DNA of 64,000 nucleotides from Prevotella sp. (GTDB lineage Bacteria > Bacteroidota > Bacteroidia > Bacteroidales > Bacteroidaceae), in assembly GCA_017541365.1 (NCBI GenBank), contig JAFXZF010000005.1, positions 1 to 64,000 of the forward strand, given 5' to 3'. The notes beneath the pieces are model-generated. The model had not been told where the DNA came from and made no database searches. It saw only the letters and a list, made by a program, of their open reading frames with translations. Made by a program: the position numbers and the translations under genes. Shown here piece after piece: positions 1 through 9,386 of the stretch; the first letter of the stretch is position 1; each line of letters opens with the position of its first letter.

Positions 1-663
1 ATGATAACCATCAACGGACAGAAGATGGGCAAGTCATACAATAACTTCATCACGCTCGACCAGTTCTTCAAGGGTGAACACGAGTTGCTCAGCAAACCAT
101 TCGCTCCGATGACCATACGTTTCTTCATCCTATCGGCACACTATCGTGGTACCGTTGATTTCTCAAGCGAAGCGCTCGAGGCAGCAGAGAAGGGTTTTGC
201 ACGACTGATGCAGGGATTGAAAGACCTCAAGCGCATACAGCCTGCCAAGGGGTCTTCGCCAGAAGTAGCGAAGTATGTCAGCGAACTGCCACAGAAACTG
301 CATGATGCAATGAACGACGACCTGCAGACGCCAATCGTCATCTCCGAACTCTTTGAGGCGTGCCATCAGGTGAACCTGCTTGTGGATCGCAAGGCAAAGA
401 TAAGTGCCGATGATCTCAAAGCCCTTTCTGATACCATGCACCTCTTCATAGAGGATATCCTAGGACTAACCAATGCAACAACTGTGGGTGCTTCATCAGA
501 AAAGGATAAGGCTCTCGACATGGTGATGCAGATGGTGCTCGATATGCGTCAGAAGGCAAAAGAAGAGAAGAACTGGGCGGTATCCGACCAAATACGCGAC
601 GAACTCTCCGAAGCAGGCGTGATAGTAAAGGACACACCAGACGGCGCGGTATGGGAAGTGTAG
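1..663 (+). CDS. cysS: Cysteinyl-tRNA synthetase, C-terminal part (5' end outside window)
   Basis: Class I aminoacyl-tRNA synthetase that charges tRNA-Cys in the cytoplasm. The window opens in frame just before the signature loop GQKMGKSYNNF, the KMSKS motif in its KMGKS form, followed by the helical anticodon-binding region (roughly residues 40-170) and the C-terminal end with WAVSDQIRDELSEAGV, typical of CysRS. About 220 residues remain; the family is usually 460-500 residues, so roughly the first 270 are upstream of the window. The in-frame ATG at base 1 is internal, not the true start. A heptamer repeat follows the stop codon. High confidence. Confidence 0.95.
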   Translation: MITINGQKMGKSYNNFITLDQFFKGEHELLSKPFAPMTIRFFILSAHYRGTVDFSSEALEAAEKGFARLMQGLKDLKRIQPAKGSSPEVAKYVSELPQKLHDAMNDDLQTPIVISELFEACHQVNLLVDRKAKISADDLKALSDTMHLFIEDILGLTNATTVGASSEKDKALDMVMQMVLDMRQKAKEEKNWAVSDQIRDELSEAGVIVKDTPDGAVWEV

Positions 664-675
664 GTCGTTGACAGT

Positions 676-712
676 TGATAATTGATAATTGATAATTGAC
701 AATTAAGAATTG
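676..712. repeat. Heptanucleotide tandem repeat (TGATAAT unit)
   Basis: Between cysS and the U32 gene lie about four to five imperfect copies of the 7-bp unit TGATAAT, degrading to TGACAAT and TAAGAAT. It runs up to the proposed TTG start of the next gene. It belongs to the widespread 7-bp-period tracts of this window. Confidence 0.8.
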
Positions 713-1957
713 AACAAAGGAGAACTGTATGAAATAATGGCTCCCGTGGGGAGCCGTGAGAGTCTCGCAGCAGCTATCAATGCAGGAGCTGATTCTATCT
801 ACTTCGGCATTGAGAAACTAAATATGCGTGCCCATTCAGCAAGTACCTTCACTATAGACGACCTCAAGGAAATAGCTGCACTGACAGCAGAGCACGGCAT
901 AAAGTCATACCTTACCGTCAATACCATTATCTATGGCGAGGACTTGGAACAGATGCGTGAGATAATAGATGCTGCCAAAGAGGCAAATATCTCTGCCGTG
1001 ATAGCCAGTGATGTTGCAGTGATGATGTACTGCAAGCAGGTGGGACAGGAGGTTCATCTCTCTACCCAACTTAACATCTCCAATATCGAGGCACTGCGCT
1101 TCTATGCACAGTTTGCCGATGTGGTGGTCTTGGCTCGCGAACTGCATATGGATCAGGTGAAAGCCATCCACAAGCAGGCTGTGAAGGAGAATATCTGCGG
1201 TCCGTCGGGCAAACCCATCCGCATCGAGATGTTCTGTCATGGTGCTTTGTGCATGGCGATATCAGGCAAGTGCTACCTGTCACTGCATAACGCAAACCGT
1301 TCTGCCAATCGTGGTGAATGTGTGCAGATATGTCGCAGGGGCTACAGAGTGGAGGATGTGGAGACAGGCAACGAATTGCTTGTTGACAACAAATACATCA
1401 TGTCGCCCAAAGACCTGAAAACCATCCGTTTCATTGACAAGATGATGGATGCGGGTGTGAGGGTATTCAAGATAGAAGGCAGAGCACGCGGTCCTGAATA
1501 TGTTGATACCGTAGTGCGCTGCTATAAAGAAGCCATAAAGGCTGTAGAGGAAGGCACCTTTACCGAAAAAGCCAAAGAAGCCTGGGATGAAAGACTCGCC
1601 ACAGTGTTCAACCGTGGGTTCTGGGACGGCTACTATCAGGGGCAGACTCTCGGAGAATGGAATGACAGCTACGGCTCTAAGGCAACAGAAAAGAAAGTCT
1701 ATGCCGCCAAGACCATAAAGTATTTCTCAAAGATAGGAGTGGCAGAGTTTCAGGTAGAGGCTCATGAGATAAAAGTGGGCGACAAACTGCTTATCACTGG
1801 TCCTACTACTGGAGCTATGTATATAGACGAAGTAAAGGAGATACGTTACGACCTGAAGCCCGTCAACGTGGCAGAGAAAGGACAGCGCATCAGCATCGCC
1901 GTGCCAGGCAAGGTGCGCCCAAATGACAAACTGTTTGTGTTAGAAAAGGTACAATAG
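710..1957 (+). CDS. Peptidase U32 family protein (TrhP/YegQ-like)
   Basis: Member of the U32 'collagenase-like' family. Characterised relatives (TrhP/RlhA) act in tRNA or rRNA hydroxylation rather than proteolysis, so the real substrate may be RNA. A TIM-barrel-like N-terminus starts near YEIMAPVGSRESL. The family signature EMFCHGALCMAISGKCYLS is at residues 173-191, with more cysteines at about 204 and 208, consistent with metal or Fe-S binding. The length of 415 residues fits the short YegQ-type form. The frame opens after TAA at 704-706, so the start is either TTG at 710 or ATG at 737; TTG keeps the whole first beta strand and is preferred, though ATG 737 has an AAAGGAG 14 bases upstream. 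Confidence 0.85.
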   Translation: MNKGELYEIMAPVGSRESLAAAINAGADSIYFGIEKLNMRAHSASTFTIDDLKEIAALTAEHGIKSYLTVNTIIYGEDLEQMREIIDAAKEANISAVIASDVAVMMYCKQVGQEVHLSTQLNISNIEALRFYAQFADVVVLARELHMDQVKAIHKQAVKENICGPSGKPIRIEMFCHGALCMAISGKCYLSLHNANRSANRGECVQICRRGYRVEDVETGNELLVDNKYIMSPKDLKTIRFIDKMMDAGVRVFKIEGRARGPEYVDTVVRCYKEAIKAVEEGTFTEKAKEAWDERLATVFNRGFWDGYYQGQTLGEWNDSYGSKATEKKVYAAKTIKYFSKIGVAEFQVEAHEIKVGDKLLITGPTTGAMYIDEVKEIRYDLKPVNVAEKGQRISIAVPGKVRPNDKLFVLEKVQ

Positions 1958-1990
1958 TAACTATACGCACTATAGTAACTATAGGCACTA
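1955..1990. repeat. Two tandem 18-bp units
   Basis: Unit TAGTAACTATACGCACTA (1955-1972) is followed directly by TAGTAACTATAGGCACTA (1973-1990), with one mismatch. The first unit contains the TAG stop codon of the U32 gene; the second ends 16 bases before the sufE start. Confidence 0.8.
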
Positions 1991-2006
1991 TATAAAATAA
2001 AAAGAA

Positions 2007-2429
2007 ATGACAATCAACGAGATACAAGACGAAGTAATAGAAGATTTCAGCGCCTTCGACGACTGGATGGACAAGTACCAGATGCTCATAGACCTGGGCA
2101 ACGAGCAGGAGCCTCTGGCTGATGAATACAAGACGGAGCAGAACCTTATTGACGGTTGCCAAAGCCGTGTGTGGGTGCAGTGTGACAAGGCTGAGGACGG
2201 AACGCTCAGTTTCCTTGCCGACAGCGATGCACTCATAGTAAAGGGCATCATTGCACTGCTCATAAAGGTTATCAACCACCAGCCGGCAAAGGACATACTC
2301 GATGCAGACCTCTACTTCATAGAAGATATAGGACTGAAGGAGCACCTCTCGCCAACGCGCAGCAACGGACTGCTCGCCATGGTAAAGCGCATCAAGGCAT
2401 ATGCCCTCGCTTACTCAATTGAGAATTAA
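2007..2429 (+). CDS. sufE: SufE family sulfur acceptor for Fe-S cluster assembly
   Basis: SufE accepts persulfide sulfur from the cysteine desulfurase SufS and passes it to the SufBCD scaffold in the cytoplasm. The 140-residue protein has the expected length and the active-site loop NLIDGCQSRVWV with the acceptor cysteine at residue 51. The C-terminal LSPTRSNGLLAMVKRIK segment is also typical. The ATG at 2007 follows an A-rich stretch without a Shine-Dalgarno site. It sits alone here, without sufS or sufBCD, between the U32 gene and the helicase. Confidence 0.93.
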   Translation: MTINEIQDEVIEDFSAFDDWMDKYQMLIDLGNEQEPLADEYKTEQNLIDGCQSRVWVQCDKAEDGTLSFLADSDALIVKGIIALLIKVINHQPAKDILDADLYFIEDIGLKEHLSPTRSNGLLAMVKRIKAYALAYSIEN

Positions 2430-2488
2430 AAATAGAAAAAATCTGATTCCTAATTATAGATAATCTCTCACATACCGAGCAATATCTG

Positions 2489-5400
2489 TTGTGTATATAC
2501 ACCCTTTTCAATGTTGACGGAGCACAAGCAGGAAGGGTGCGCAACATTGTGAAGTCGCTGACAGGACAACCTCTCATTGACTTTAAGTCCACCCTTGCAG
2601 CAATAAAGTCCAAGGGGTACCTTGAGGAGACGGGTTACAATTGGCGTAACGACACTTACGACTACCGAGTATCAGCCCCACAGCTCATACCGCTGATGCT
2701 TTATTTCTATGAGCAGAAGCCACAATTCACTATACAGGTGTTGGAAGAGGCACGTGGTATGCAGCCCTCCAACATACAGAAAATGCTGTGGCAGTTTATC
2801 AGTTCCGCTTTCGAGAATATACGCATCGAGGAAATCAGCGACTACGACATCGGCGAGGCTCTCCGTTACTTCGTACCTGCAGTGCTTGACAATCGTTTCA
2901 TGCCATTGCTGATGGTATTCAGTGCCACAAATTTCCATGACCTTGTGGAGATTACACTGACTGATGCCATAGAAGGCGAGGAAAGGGTTGACATGGCATA
3001 TCTACGCACACTGATACGCCGTTATCGCTTTGACACCACCCAGACCGAACAGTCTCTCAGCGAACTGCTGTGCATGTGTGACCTTTTGGAGTATTTTATG
3101 GAAGGCAAAGTGCCTGTTCATCTGAATACCGCCGACCGTTACCATCTCATGCTCGCCGCAGTAAACGAGGCCTCCCACAGTAATGTCAGCAAGGCATTCA
3201 CTCTATTTAAAAACGCCGTAGCAAGAGTCAACAAACCTGGCAGCTACTACGCTACAACGAAAAACTACTTACCTTTCAGCATCGTCAACTTCTATTATGT
3301 GTTGACGGCATCCCACGTCGGCAACGACGAGGGGCGCAAGAGAGCTCTCACCATAGCAAAAGCTCCCGAGGGACATGTCACGTCGGCAGCAAAGGTGCTG
3401 TATGACATACTCTATCGCAATACCAGCGAACGCCAACTCCTCATGCGCCTCAACCAACTGCATGACAATGGAGGTATCAATGCCACCCTCGCTACCCTGA
3501 TGTGTCATCATATAGGTAAGGATTTCTCACATCCTACCACACCGCACTGGGACATCGTAAGACACGACATACCTCTTCTATCCACCATATACCGTCATCA
3601 TCCTACAGAGAGCATCATTGACCCTCTCGCCAATCTCAATGACATGGGTATTGATGTTGCTCTCACGGCAAAGAAGGATGTGCGCATAGGTTATTTTATG
3701 CGCAATATCACCGATTCCTATGTTACACCACGACAGCAGGCAACACTCAAAAATGGTGGATGGGGAGCAGGACGCCAGGTCAGCATTCCTGCATTCCTGA
3801 TGAGCACTGTGGAAGGTACCAACGAAGCCGATAAGAGGATTATTGATAATAACAAGAATGACAACGTAAACGGCAGTTCTCCTGCGATAAGCCTTCTCAG
3901 CATACTGCCCGAGATGGTACAGGATAGCCGTCTCTACGTAGGACGCTATGCACCATTTACACTTGTGGAAGTAGTAGAGGAGATGCCCTATATCACCTTG
4001 CATCATGACAGCGAGGGCTTTCACGTCAGCAGCAATGTGTCGGCCTCTGAAGTTGATTCCGACATCATCATAACCTACCGCGGCGTGGCAAGTATCAACT
4101 TCATGCGTCTCACTCCACGTCAGCGTCCCTACTATCGACGTCTGCTCAACATCGGTTCTTTTGTCAACGAGGCAGAGCCAATGCTGCGACGTTTCCTAAA
4201 GTCACTTGACAGCGACATGGAGGTACACAGCGACCTCATAGAGGGCGGCAGCACACTGCCCATATGCGACGGTTCACCGCTGCTGACTATGCAGATGCGC
4301 CCCGACCGTAGCGTACGTGGTGGCGAACAGCACTACAGGGTATCATTCTTCGTTCGACCGCTGCCGGGTGGCAAGATACGTCAGGTGCCTGGCGAGGGCA
4401 ATGAGGTGATTGTTGACAACTGCAATGATAAAGACAATCATACCGTACGTACCCGAGTAAAACGCAACCTTGTAGCAGAACGTGACAATGTAAACCACCT
4501 CATCAATTCCGTCAGCGATGACGTATCAGAGATACAAGGTCTGATGAAGGGACACGACAGCCTTATCACCTCCAGCCAGCTCCTGCCGCTCATAGAATAT
4601 GCACAGACCAATACTCACCGTATCATCTGCGAATGGCCCGAGGGAGCACGTTTACACATACGTCAGCGTAGCAGCACCACTACATGGAATGGTACCATCA
4701 CCAAAAATGACAATGGATGGTTTGAGATAGAGGGTTCTGTACACCTCGACCAGGACAAAGTCATCAGCATGGCACATCTGCTCGAACTCGCCAGTCATTC
4801 GCAAGGACGCTATATCACCCTCGGTGGTGGCGACTTCCTCGCTATCAGCCAACAGCTGCGCCGCCAACTCGATACCCTCAATGCACTGGCATCACGTCAT
4901 CACGGACATCTGCAGATGTCACCCTTCTCTGCTGCACTGCTCGGTGCCGACATACTGGAAGGCGACGAACTCATGCTCACCGCCGATGAACAACTCCTTG
5001 AGATACGCCGACGCATAAAGGAGGCAAGCCTCTACACCCCCGAGATACCATCCACCCTCAATGCTACACTGCGCCAGTATCAGGTGGAGGGTTATCAGTG
5101 GATGTCACGTCTCAACTACTGGGGAGCAGGAGCACTGCTCGCCGATGATATGGGTCTCGGCAAAACCATACAGACCATCACCTTCCTCCTGTCAAAAGCT
5201 GACGAAGGACCTGCACTCGTCATAGCACCCGCCAGTGTGGCACCCAACTGGAAAGTGGAGTTTGAGAAGTTCGCCCCATCACTGCGCGTACGTATGCTCA
5301 ACTTCGAGACCGACCGCATCGATGCCATACGTAGTGCCGAGGCAGGCGACGTAGTGGTATGCACATACATGCTGCTGCTCAGCGTCAAGGACGAGATTAC

Positions 5401-6469
5401 ACGAAAACAGTGGAACACCATCTGTCTCGATGAGGCACATATCATCAAAAACCGTGGCGCCAAGACATCTGCCGTTGCCATGAAACTGAAGTCAAAAAAC
5501 CGCATCATGCTCACCGGTACTCCAGTGCAAAATCATCTCGGCGAACTGTGGAACCTCTTCCAGTTTGTCAACCCAGGACTGCTCGGCACCTTCGAAGACT
5601 TCAACCGCCACTTTATACAACCCATCGAGCAACGCGGGTCACTGTTCAGCAACGATGCCTCATCATCACGCCGAAACAGCCACGGCGAGAGTGCCCAGCA
5701 TCAACTCGACCGTCTCGTGAAACCCTTCATGCTGCGTCGCACCAAGGATAAGGTAGCACGCGAACTGCCTGAAAAGGAGGAGATATATCAGCATGTCACC
5801 ATGAGCGAGACGGAACAACTCTCCTATGAAGCCATGCGACAGAAGGCTGAAGCCATGTTGCTCGCCAACGGACCTGGCACACTTTCCATCAATACCCTTG
5901 CAGAGATCACACGCCTCAGACTTGCCGCATGTTGTCAGTCCAAGGTCACGGCACTCCTCGAATTGCTTCAGACCGTCACCGACGGTTACGAACAGCTACC
6001 TGTCGAGCAACGTGGCGGAGCACTCGTCTTCTCACAGTTTACCACCTACCTCGCCAACATACGTCAGACACTCGACGAAGCCTCCATACCTTATTTATAT
6101 ATAGATGGCAGCGTACCCATCAAGGAGCGTCAGCGTCTTGTGGAGAAATATCAGGCAGGCGAATGCCCCGTATTCCTCATATCACTCAAGGCAGGCGGAC
6201 TGGGCTTGAACCTCACTCATGCCAACTACGTCATCCACATGGACCCATGGTGGAACCCCGCCATCGAGGCACAGGCCACCGATCGTACACACCGCATAGG
6301 ACAGCAGCGTGCCGTCACCGTCTATCACCTCATCAGCGAGGGCACCATAGAGGAAAAGATACAACGCCTCCATGAGCGTAAGCAAGCACTCGTCACCAAT
6401 ATACTCTCAGCTACCGACATGAGTCACAAACTCACCGGCGAGGAACTCCTCGAAATGGTAAGAGGATAA
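2489..6469 (+). CDS. SNF2-family DEAD/DEAH-type ATPase/helicase, 1326 aa
   Basis: Large DNA-dependent ATPase of the SNF2/RapA type, expected to remodel protein-DNA complexes. The motor is in the C-terminal third: Q-like LRQYQVEGYQWM at about 860, Walker A DDMGLGKT at about 887, DEAH at about 980, and the second RecA lobe with DPWWNPAIEAQATDRTHRIGQ at about 1252-1272. The first 850 residues are predicted helical, with no domain I can name. A small Asn/Asp-rich stretch (IDNNKNDNVNG, about 452) looks like a repeat-derived linker. No ATG lies near the N-terminus; the frame opens after TGA at 2444 and TTG at 2489 is the first plausible start, so the exact N-terminus is uncertain. Confidence 0.88.
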   Translation: MCIYTLFNVDGAQAGRVRNIVKSLTGQPLIDFKSTLAAIKSKGYLEETGYNWRNDTYDYRVSAPQLIPLMLYFYEQKPQFTIQVLEEARGMQPSNIQKMLWQFISSAFENIRIEEISDYDIGEALRYFVPAVLDNRFMPLLMVFSATNFHDLVEITLTDAIEGEERVDMAYLRTLIRRYRFDTTQTEQSLSELLCMCDLLEYFMEGKVPVHLNTADRYHLMLAAVNEASHSNVSKAFTLFKNAVARVNKPGSYYATTKNYLPFSIVNFYYVLTASHVGNDEGRKRALTIAKAPEGHVTSAAKVLYDILYRNTSERQLLMRLNQLHDNGGINATLATLMCHHIGKDFSHPTTPHWDIVRHDIPLLSTIYRHHPTESIIDPLANLNDMGIDVALTAKKDVRIGYFMRNITDSYVTPRQQATLKNGGWGAGRQVSIPAFLMSTVEGTNEADKRIIDNNKNDNVNGSSPAISLLSILPEMVQDSRLYVGRYAPFTLVEVVEEMPYITLHHDSEGFHVSSNVSASEVDSDIIITYRGVASINFMRLTPRQRPYYRRLLNIGSFVNEAEPMLRRFLKSLDSDMEVHSDLIEGGSTLPICDGSPLLTMQMRPDRSVRGGEQHYRVSFFVRPLPGGKIRQVPGEGNEVIVDNCNDKDNHTVRTRVKRNLVAERDNVNHLINSVSDDVSEIQGLMKGHDSLITSSQLLPLIEYAQTNTHRIICEWPEGARLHIRQRSSTTTWNGTITKNDNGWFEIEGSVHLDQDKVISMAHLLELASHSQGRYITLGGGDFLAISQQLRRQLDTLNALASRHHGHLQMSPFSAALLGADILEGDELMLTADEQLLEIRRRIKEASLYTPEIPSTLNATLRQYQVEGYQWMSRLNYWGAGALLADDMGLGKTIQTITFLLSKADEGPALVIAPASVAPNWKVEFEKFAPSLRVRMLNFETDRIDAIRSAEAGDVVVCTYMLLLSVKDEITRKQWNTICLDEAHIIKNRGAKTSAVAMKLKSKNRIMLTGTPVQNHLGELWNLFQFVNPGLLGTFEDFNRHFIQPIEQRGSLFSNDASSSRRNSHGESAQHQLDRLVKPFMLRRTKDKVARELPEKEEIYQHVTMSETEQLSYEAMRQKAEAMLLANGPGTLSINTLAEITRLRLAACCQSKVTALLELLQTVTDGYEQLPVEQRGGALVFSQFTTYLANIRQTLDEASIPYLYIDGSVPIKERQRLVEKYQAGECPVFLISLKAGGLGLNLTHANYVIHMDPWWNPAIEAQATDRTHRIGQQRAVTVYHLISEGTIEEKIQRLHERKQALVTNILSATDMSHKLTGEELLEMVRG

Positions 6470-6475
6470 AAAATA

Positions 6476-6507
6476 TTTGGAGGAAAGAAAAATTATTGTT
6501 ACTTTTG
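6476..6507 (+). promoter_or_regulatory. Promoter of the papain-like lipoprotein gene
   Basis: TTTG at 6476-6479, 20 bases, then TACTTTTG at 6500-6507: a full match to the Bacteroidota consensus. It lies 43 bases upstream of the ATG at 6550 and supports that start over the earlier in-frame ATG at 6496, which overlaps the promoter. Confidence 0.75.
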
Positions 6508-6549
6508 TCACGTAATTGTTCTGGATTGCAAAATAGATATCTGAAACCT

Positions 6550-7449
6550 ATGAAGGTTAGGATTTACATCATCACCATCGTTACGTCAGCCCTGCTGTTG
6601 GTCTCTTGCCATGACAGAAGAGCAAGCGACGACCAGGGCAGGACGTCGGCATGCTGGATATATGCCATGCTGACGTGCATCGAACGTGAGGCGGCGCTGC
6701 ATGGCGACAGCATCACGCTGTCACGGCAGTGGCTCATGGCAAAGGAACTTGAAGAACAGACGGAATGGGCATATTTTAACGCTAACGCTAACCTTAACCA
6801 TTGTTGTCTCTCCATGCGTGGCGTAGGTCCCGAGGCTATCCGACTGATAGAGCGCTACGGACTGATACCATATCAGAACGAAAAGACGGAGATAACAAAC
6901 AGCAGCGTGCTGGAACGCAAACTCACCCTCCTTGCCCGTCAGGCACTGTCGCTCGATGATTTACACGACCGCATGAAGGCACTGTTGCCACAGTTTACAC
7001 TATCACCGCACGGTGCTTTCTACTATCTCTCCATGCGCTACAACCCATATCAGTTTGCCGAGAGCATCATGTACCGTCAGCACTGGCAATTTATCACATC
7101 GGTGTCCTATCGTGAGTACGGCACGACGTTTCCCCTCGAAGTAGCCGACAACAGCCGCCATCATGAATATCTCAACATGCCAATAGACAGCCTCACCTCA
7201 CGTGTCATGACATCGCTCCGTGCAGGACATGCCGTGTATTGGGAGTATGGCAAGCGCACTGCTGACGGTCTGGTGACCAGCGACCACGCCATGGCGATAG
7301 TGGGACTGCGCAAGTCGAAGGAAGGCAAGACTATGCTGCTCTGCAAAAACTCCTACGGCAAAGAGTGGGGCAGAAATGGCACATGCCTCGTCAGCATTGA
7401 CGATTTCAAGAAAAAGACCAGCAACGTCGGAGTGCTTTTAGACGAGTAA
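6550..7449 (+). CDS. Papain-like (C1 family) cysteine protease lipoprotein
   Basis: Predicted envelope lipoprotein of 299 residues with a papain-like fold related to bleomycin hydrolase/aminopeptidase C. The ATG at 6550 gives a clean signal MKVRIYIITIVTSALLLVSC with the lipobox Cys at residue 20. The nucleophile is the Cys in GRTSACWIYAML (about 35), the His is in SDHAMAIVGL (about 246), and the Asn is in CKNSYGKEWGRNG (about 267), so the catalytic triad is complete and in the right order. The substrate is unknown; a role in surface protein or peptide processing is inference. It has its own promoter and is followed by another lipoprotein gene. Confidence 0.8.
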   Translation: MKVRIYIITIVTSALLLVSCHDRRASDDQGRTSACWIYAMLTCIEREAALHGDSITLSRQWLMAKELEEQTEWAYFNANANLNHCCLSMRGVGPEAIRLIERYGLIPYQNEKTEITNSSVLERKLTLLARQALSLDDLHDRMKALLPQFTLSPHGAFYYLSMRYNPYQFAESIMYRQHWQFITSVSYREYGTTFPLEVADNSRHHEYLNMPIDSLTSRVMTSLRAGHAVYWEYGKRTADGLVTSDHAMAIVGLRKSKEGKTMLLCKNSYGKEWGRNGTCLVSIDDFKKKTSNVGVLLDE

Positions 7450-7507
7450 TGTTTTTTCAACATACTTCTTTTTTTTACCTAACAACAAAACTAACAACAA
7501 AACTATT

Positions 7508-8122
7508 ATGAAGAAAATGATTTTAGCAGTGATGGCTGTTGCAGCCATCGGTTTCACATCATGTGGCAACAAGACTCAGCAGGGCGAGGCTATCGACTCT
7601 GTTGCCGTGGCTGACTCTATCGCTGAGGCAGAGGCTCAGGGTGTCATCGATGCCCTCAAGGCTGCCATAGCAAACAAGGACGCCGCTGCCCTCAACGGTG
7701 TATTGGAGCAGTGCAAGGCAAAGATTGCCGAACTGGTAAAGCAGAATCCAGAGTTGGCTAAGGAATATGCTGCCAAGGTACAAGACTTTATCAAGGAGAA
7801 CAAGGAGAGCATTCAGCAGGCTTTCGCAGGCAATGCTGCTGCCGCTGCAGCTGTCAATGCGCTGACATCCGACGAGGCTGCTGATGGTCTGTCAGGTGCT
7901 ATCGACAAACTCATCGGAGATGCTGCTGACGTAAAGGATGCTGCAGAGGGTGCTGCAAAGGCTCAGGTTGATGCTGCCAACAAGGCTGCCGACAAGGCAG
8001 TGGAAGACACCAAGGCTGCTGCAAAGAAACAAGCTGACGACGCTAAGGCTGCTGCAAAGGAAAAGGCCAACAGCGCTATCGACAATGCTGCTGCAAACGC
8101 TAAGAAGTCACTTGGTCTGTAA
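7508..8122 (+). CDS. Ala/Lys-rich helical lipoprotein
   Basis: Secreted lipoprotein of 204 residues: signal MKKMILAVMAVAAIGFTSCG with lipobox Cys at 19. The rest is strongly helical and low in complexity, rich in Ala, Lys, Asp and Glu. Near residues 140-195 are repeated AAxKAADDAK-like heptads resembling the LEA/apolipoprotein style of amphipathic helix. It has no recognisable enzyme motif. The heavy use of GCT codons and the proper terminator suggest good expression. Function unknown; a periplasmic or outer-membrane structural or stress role is a guess. Confidence 0.7.
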   Translation: MKKMILAVMAVAAIGFTSCGNKTQQGEAIDSVAVADSIAEAEAQGVIDALKAAIANKDAAALNGVLEQCKAKIAELVKQNPELAKEYAAKVQDFIKENKESIQQAFAGNAAAAAAVNALTSDEAADGLSGAIDKLIGDAADVKDAAEGAAKAQVDAANKAADKAVEDTKAAAKKQADDAKAAAKEKANSAIDNAAANAKKSLGL

Positions 8123-8145
8123 TATTAGATTAGAGATTATATGGC

Positions 8146-8172
8146 GGGCACCCTGCATTTCGCAGAGTGCCC
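8146..8172 (+). terminator. Hairpin downstream of the Ala-rich lipoprotein
   Basis: GGGCACCCTGC (8146-8156) pairs with GCAGAGTGCCC (8162-8172) with one mismatch and a 5-base loop. The T-tract after it is weak. It is followed at 8173-8205 by a 7-bp-period tract (ACTTTAT/ACCCTAT). Confidence 0.6.
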
Positions 8173-8205
8173 GTACTTTATACCCTATACTTTATACTGT
8201 ATACA

Positions 8206-9216
8206 CTACTCCTCATTCATCTCCTTATTGAGTTGATCGTACCTATCCTGCATATTCAGCATTTTGTAGCACAGCAGCAGAGGTTCGCCCCATAGCGAGT
8301 AGTTGTCTGGCATCAGTTCGCGAGCCATCTCGTAGTATGTGCGTGCATTGAAGAAGTAGGTCTGGGCTTCGGCAAGTTCCTTCTTATATACCGACTGCTT
8401 CACCTGCTGATTGGAAGTGGTAAACACAAGTTTAAACTTTCCCTGTCTGCGCAGTATGTTGATATCCTCTATGTAGGTATTTCCCATACCGGCACAAGCG
8501 TAGGCATAGTATTCGTTGATGGCTATCGCCTTGCTGAAGCAAGAGCGTGCTTCGCTGTTATTGCGCTGTAGGTCGAAGTACAAAATTCCTTTGATATACC
8601 ATGCATCAGGAGAGTCAGGATGAGCACTTATCATCTTGTCAAGGTCAGCCTGCGCCCCAGCTATATTGTTGGCATAATATTTCTTGTAGTACTCGGTGAG
8701 TTGGTCAGTAAAACTCATGTTTCGAGGACAGCGCACCACAGCCTCTTTCAGCAGCTCTATGTAGAGGTCGTTCATACCCTTTGCTTTTGCTGCCTCCATA
8801 CCACTTATATATACGTTGGTGATACCCTTGTTTGTCATTTCCCATGGCTTTGCCTTTTGCTCCACCCGCACTCTACGACCATATGGCAGAGCTTTGAGCA
8901 CTCCGTCCATATCATTTACAGAGAAATATAGGTATATAGCATTCAGAGCAGCCTGGTCATATACTCGCTTGTCTGCTTGATACAGTGAGTCCTGCTGTGC
9001 CTGTGTCATACCGCGCTTTGCAGGTTCCTCAAGGTATAGCATGAAATTCTTTGCCGCCTCAGCCTTGTCACCACGTTCGTTGGCACGATATGCCTGACTG
9101 TTATAGTAGTCTATGCGCTCAGCCGCACCATCTCTGCCGTCACCTTCTGGTATTGAAGTGCCGGCATTGGCACTCATCGCCACACAGCATGCTGCTAGTA
9201 GTATTATATTCTTCAT
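8206..9216 (-). CDS. Secreted tetratricopeptide-repeat protein
   Basis: Exported TPR protein of about 336 residues. Starting at ATG 9216 gives the signal MKNIILLAACCVAMSANA, with cleavage after ANA. The longer frame from 9234 adds six residues and is less likely. TPR-like helix pairs are recognisable around residues 200-300 (DAWYIKGILYFDLQRNNSEARSC is one), typical of periplasmic scaffold proteins. Partner unknown. It is transcribed alone from a promoter embedded in a repeat of about 73 bp that recurs upstream of rpoN. Confidence 0.75.
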   Translation of the reverse strand: MKNIILLAACCVAMSANAGTSIPEGDGRDGAAERIDYYNSQAYRANERGDKAEAAKNFMLYLEEPAKRGMTQAQQDSLYQADKRVYDQAALNAIYLYFSVNDMDGVLKALPYGRRVRVEQKAKPWEMTNKGITNVYISGMEAAKAKGMNDLYIELLKEAVVRCPRNMSFTDQLTEYYKKYYANNIAGAQADLDKMISAHPDSPDAWYIKGILYFDLQRNNSEARSCFSKAIAINEYYAYACAGMGNTYIEDINILRRQGKFKLVFTTSNQQVKQSVYKKELAEAQTYFFNARTYYEMARELMPDNYSLWGEPLLLCYKMLNMQDRYDQLNKEMNEE

Positions 9217-9241
9217 ATTGCGTACGTTATACATATATTGG

Positions 9242-9314
9242 CTGCAAAGTTACGAAAAGTCGAGCACAAAACAAAGAAACGAGCTTCTTTTTTTGTCAAG
9301 ACGGAGTAACTTGA
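9242..9314 (-). repeat. Promoter-bearing repeat, copy 1
   Basis: Read on the minus strand this is about 90% identical by eye to 27558-27632 upstream of rpoN, and recognisably related to 43852-43913 upstream of tRNA-Leu. It carries TAACTTTG (9245-9252) with a TTTG box 19 bases upstream (9272-9275). An A-run, a short inverted repeat around a GAAxCxxGTTTC core, and near-inverted ends (CAAGTTACT ... CGTAACTTTG) complete it. Confidence 0.75.
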
Positions 9315-9346
9315 TATTTATTTTTTTATGCCGAGTGCATTAAAAC

Positions 9347-9378
9347 AATACCCCCCAGCGATGTTGCTGAGGGGTATT
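9347..9378 (-). terminator. Terminator of the M15 / HU-like / smalltalk unit
   Basis: AATACCCCCCAGC (9347-9359) pairs with GCTGAGGGGTATT (9366-9378) around a 6-base loop, with one mismatch. Both flanks are T-rich on the outgoing strand, so it may work in both directions. It lies just past the stop codon of the small ORF at 9387. Confidence 0.75.
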
Positions 9379-9386
9379 TTCGTTTA

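Noticed and set aside
6496..6549. Earlier ATG for the papain-like gene
   Set aside because: It lies on the promoter (TACTTTTG at 6500-6507) and would put 18 residues before an otherwise perfect lipoprotein signal.
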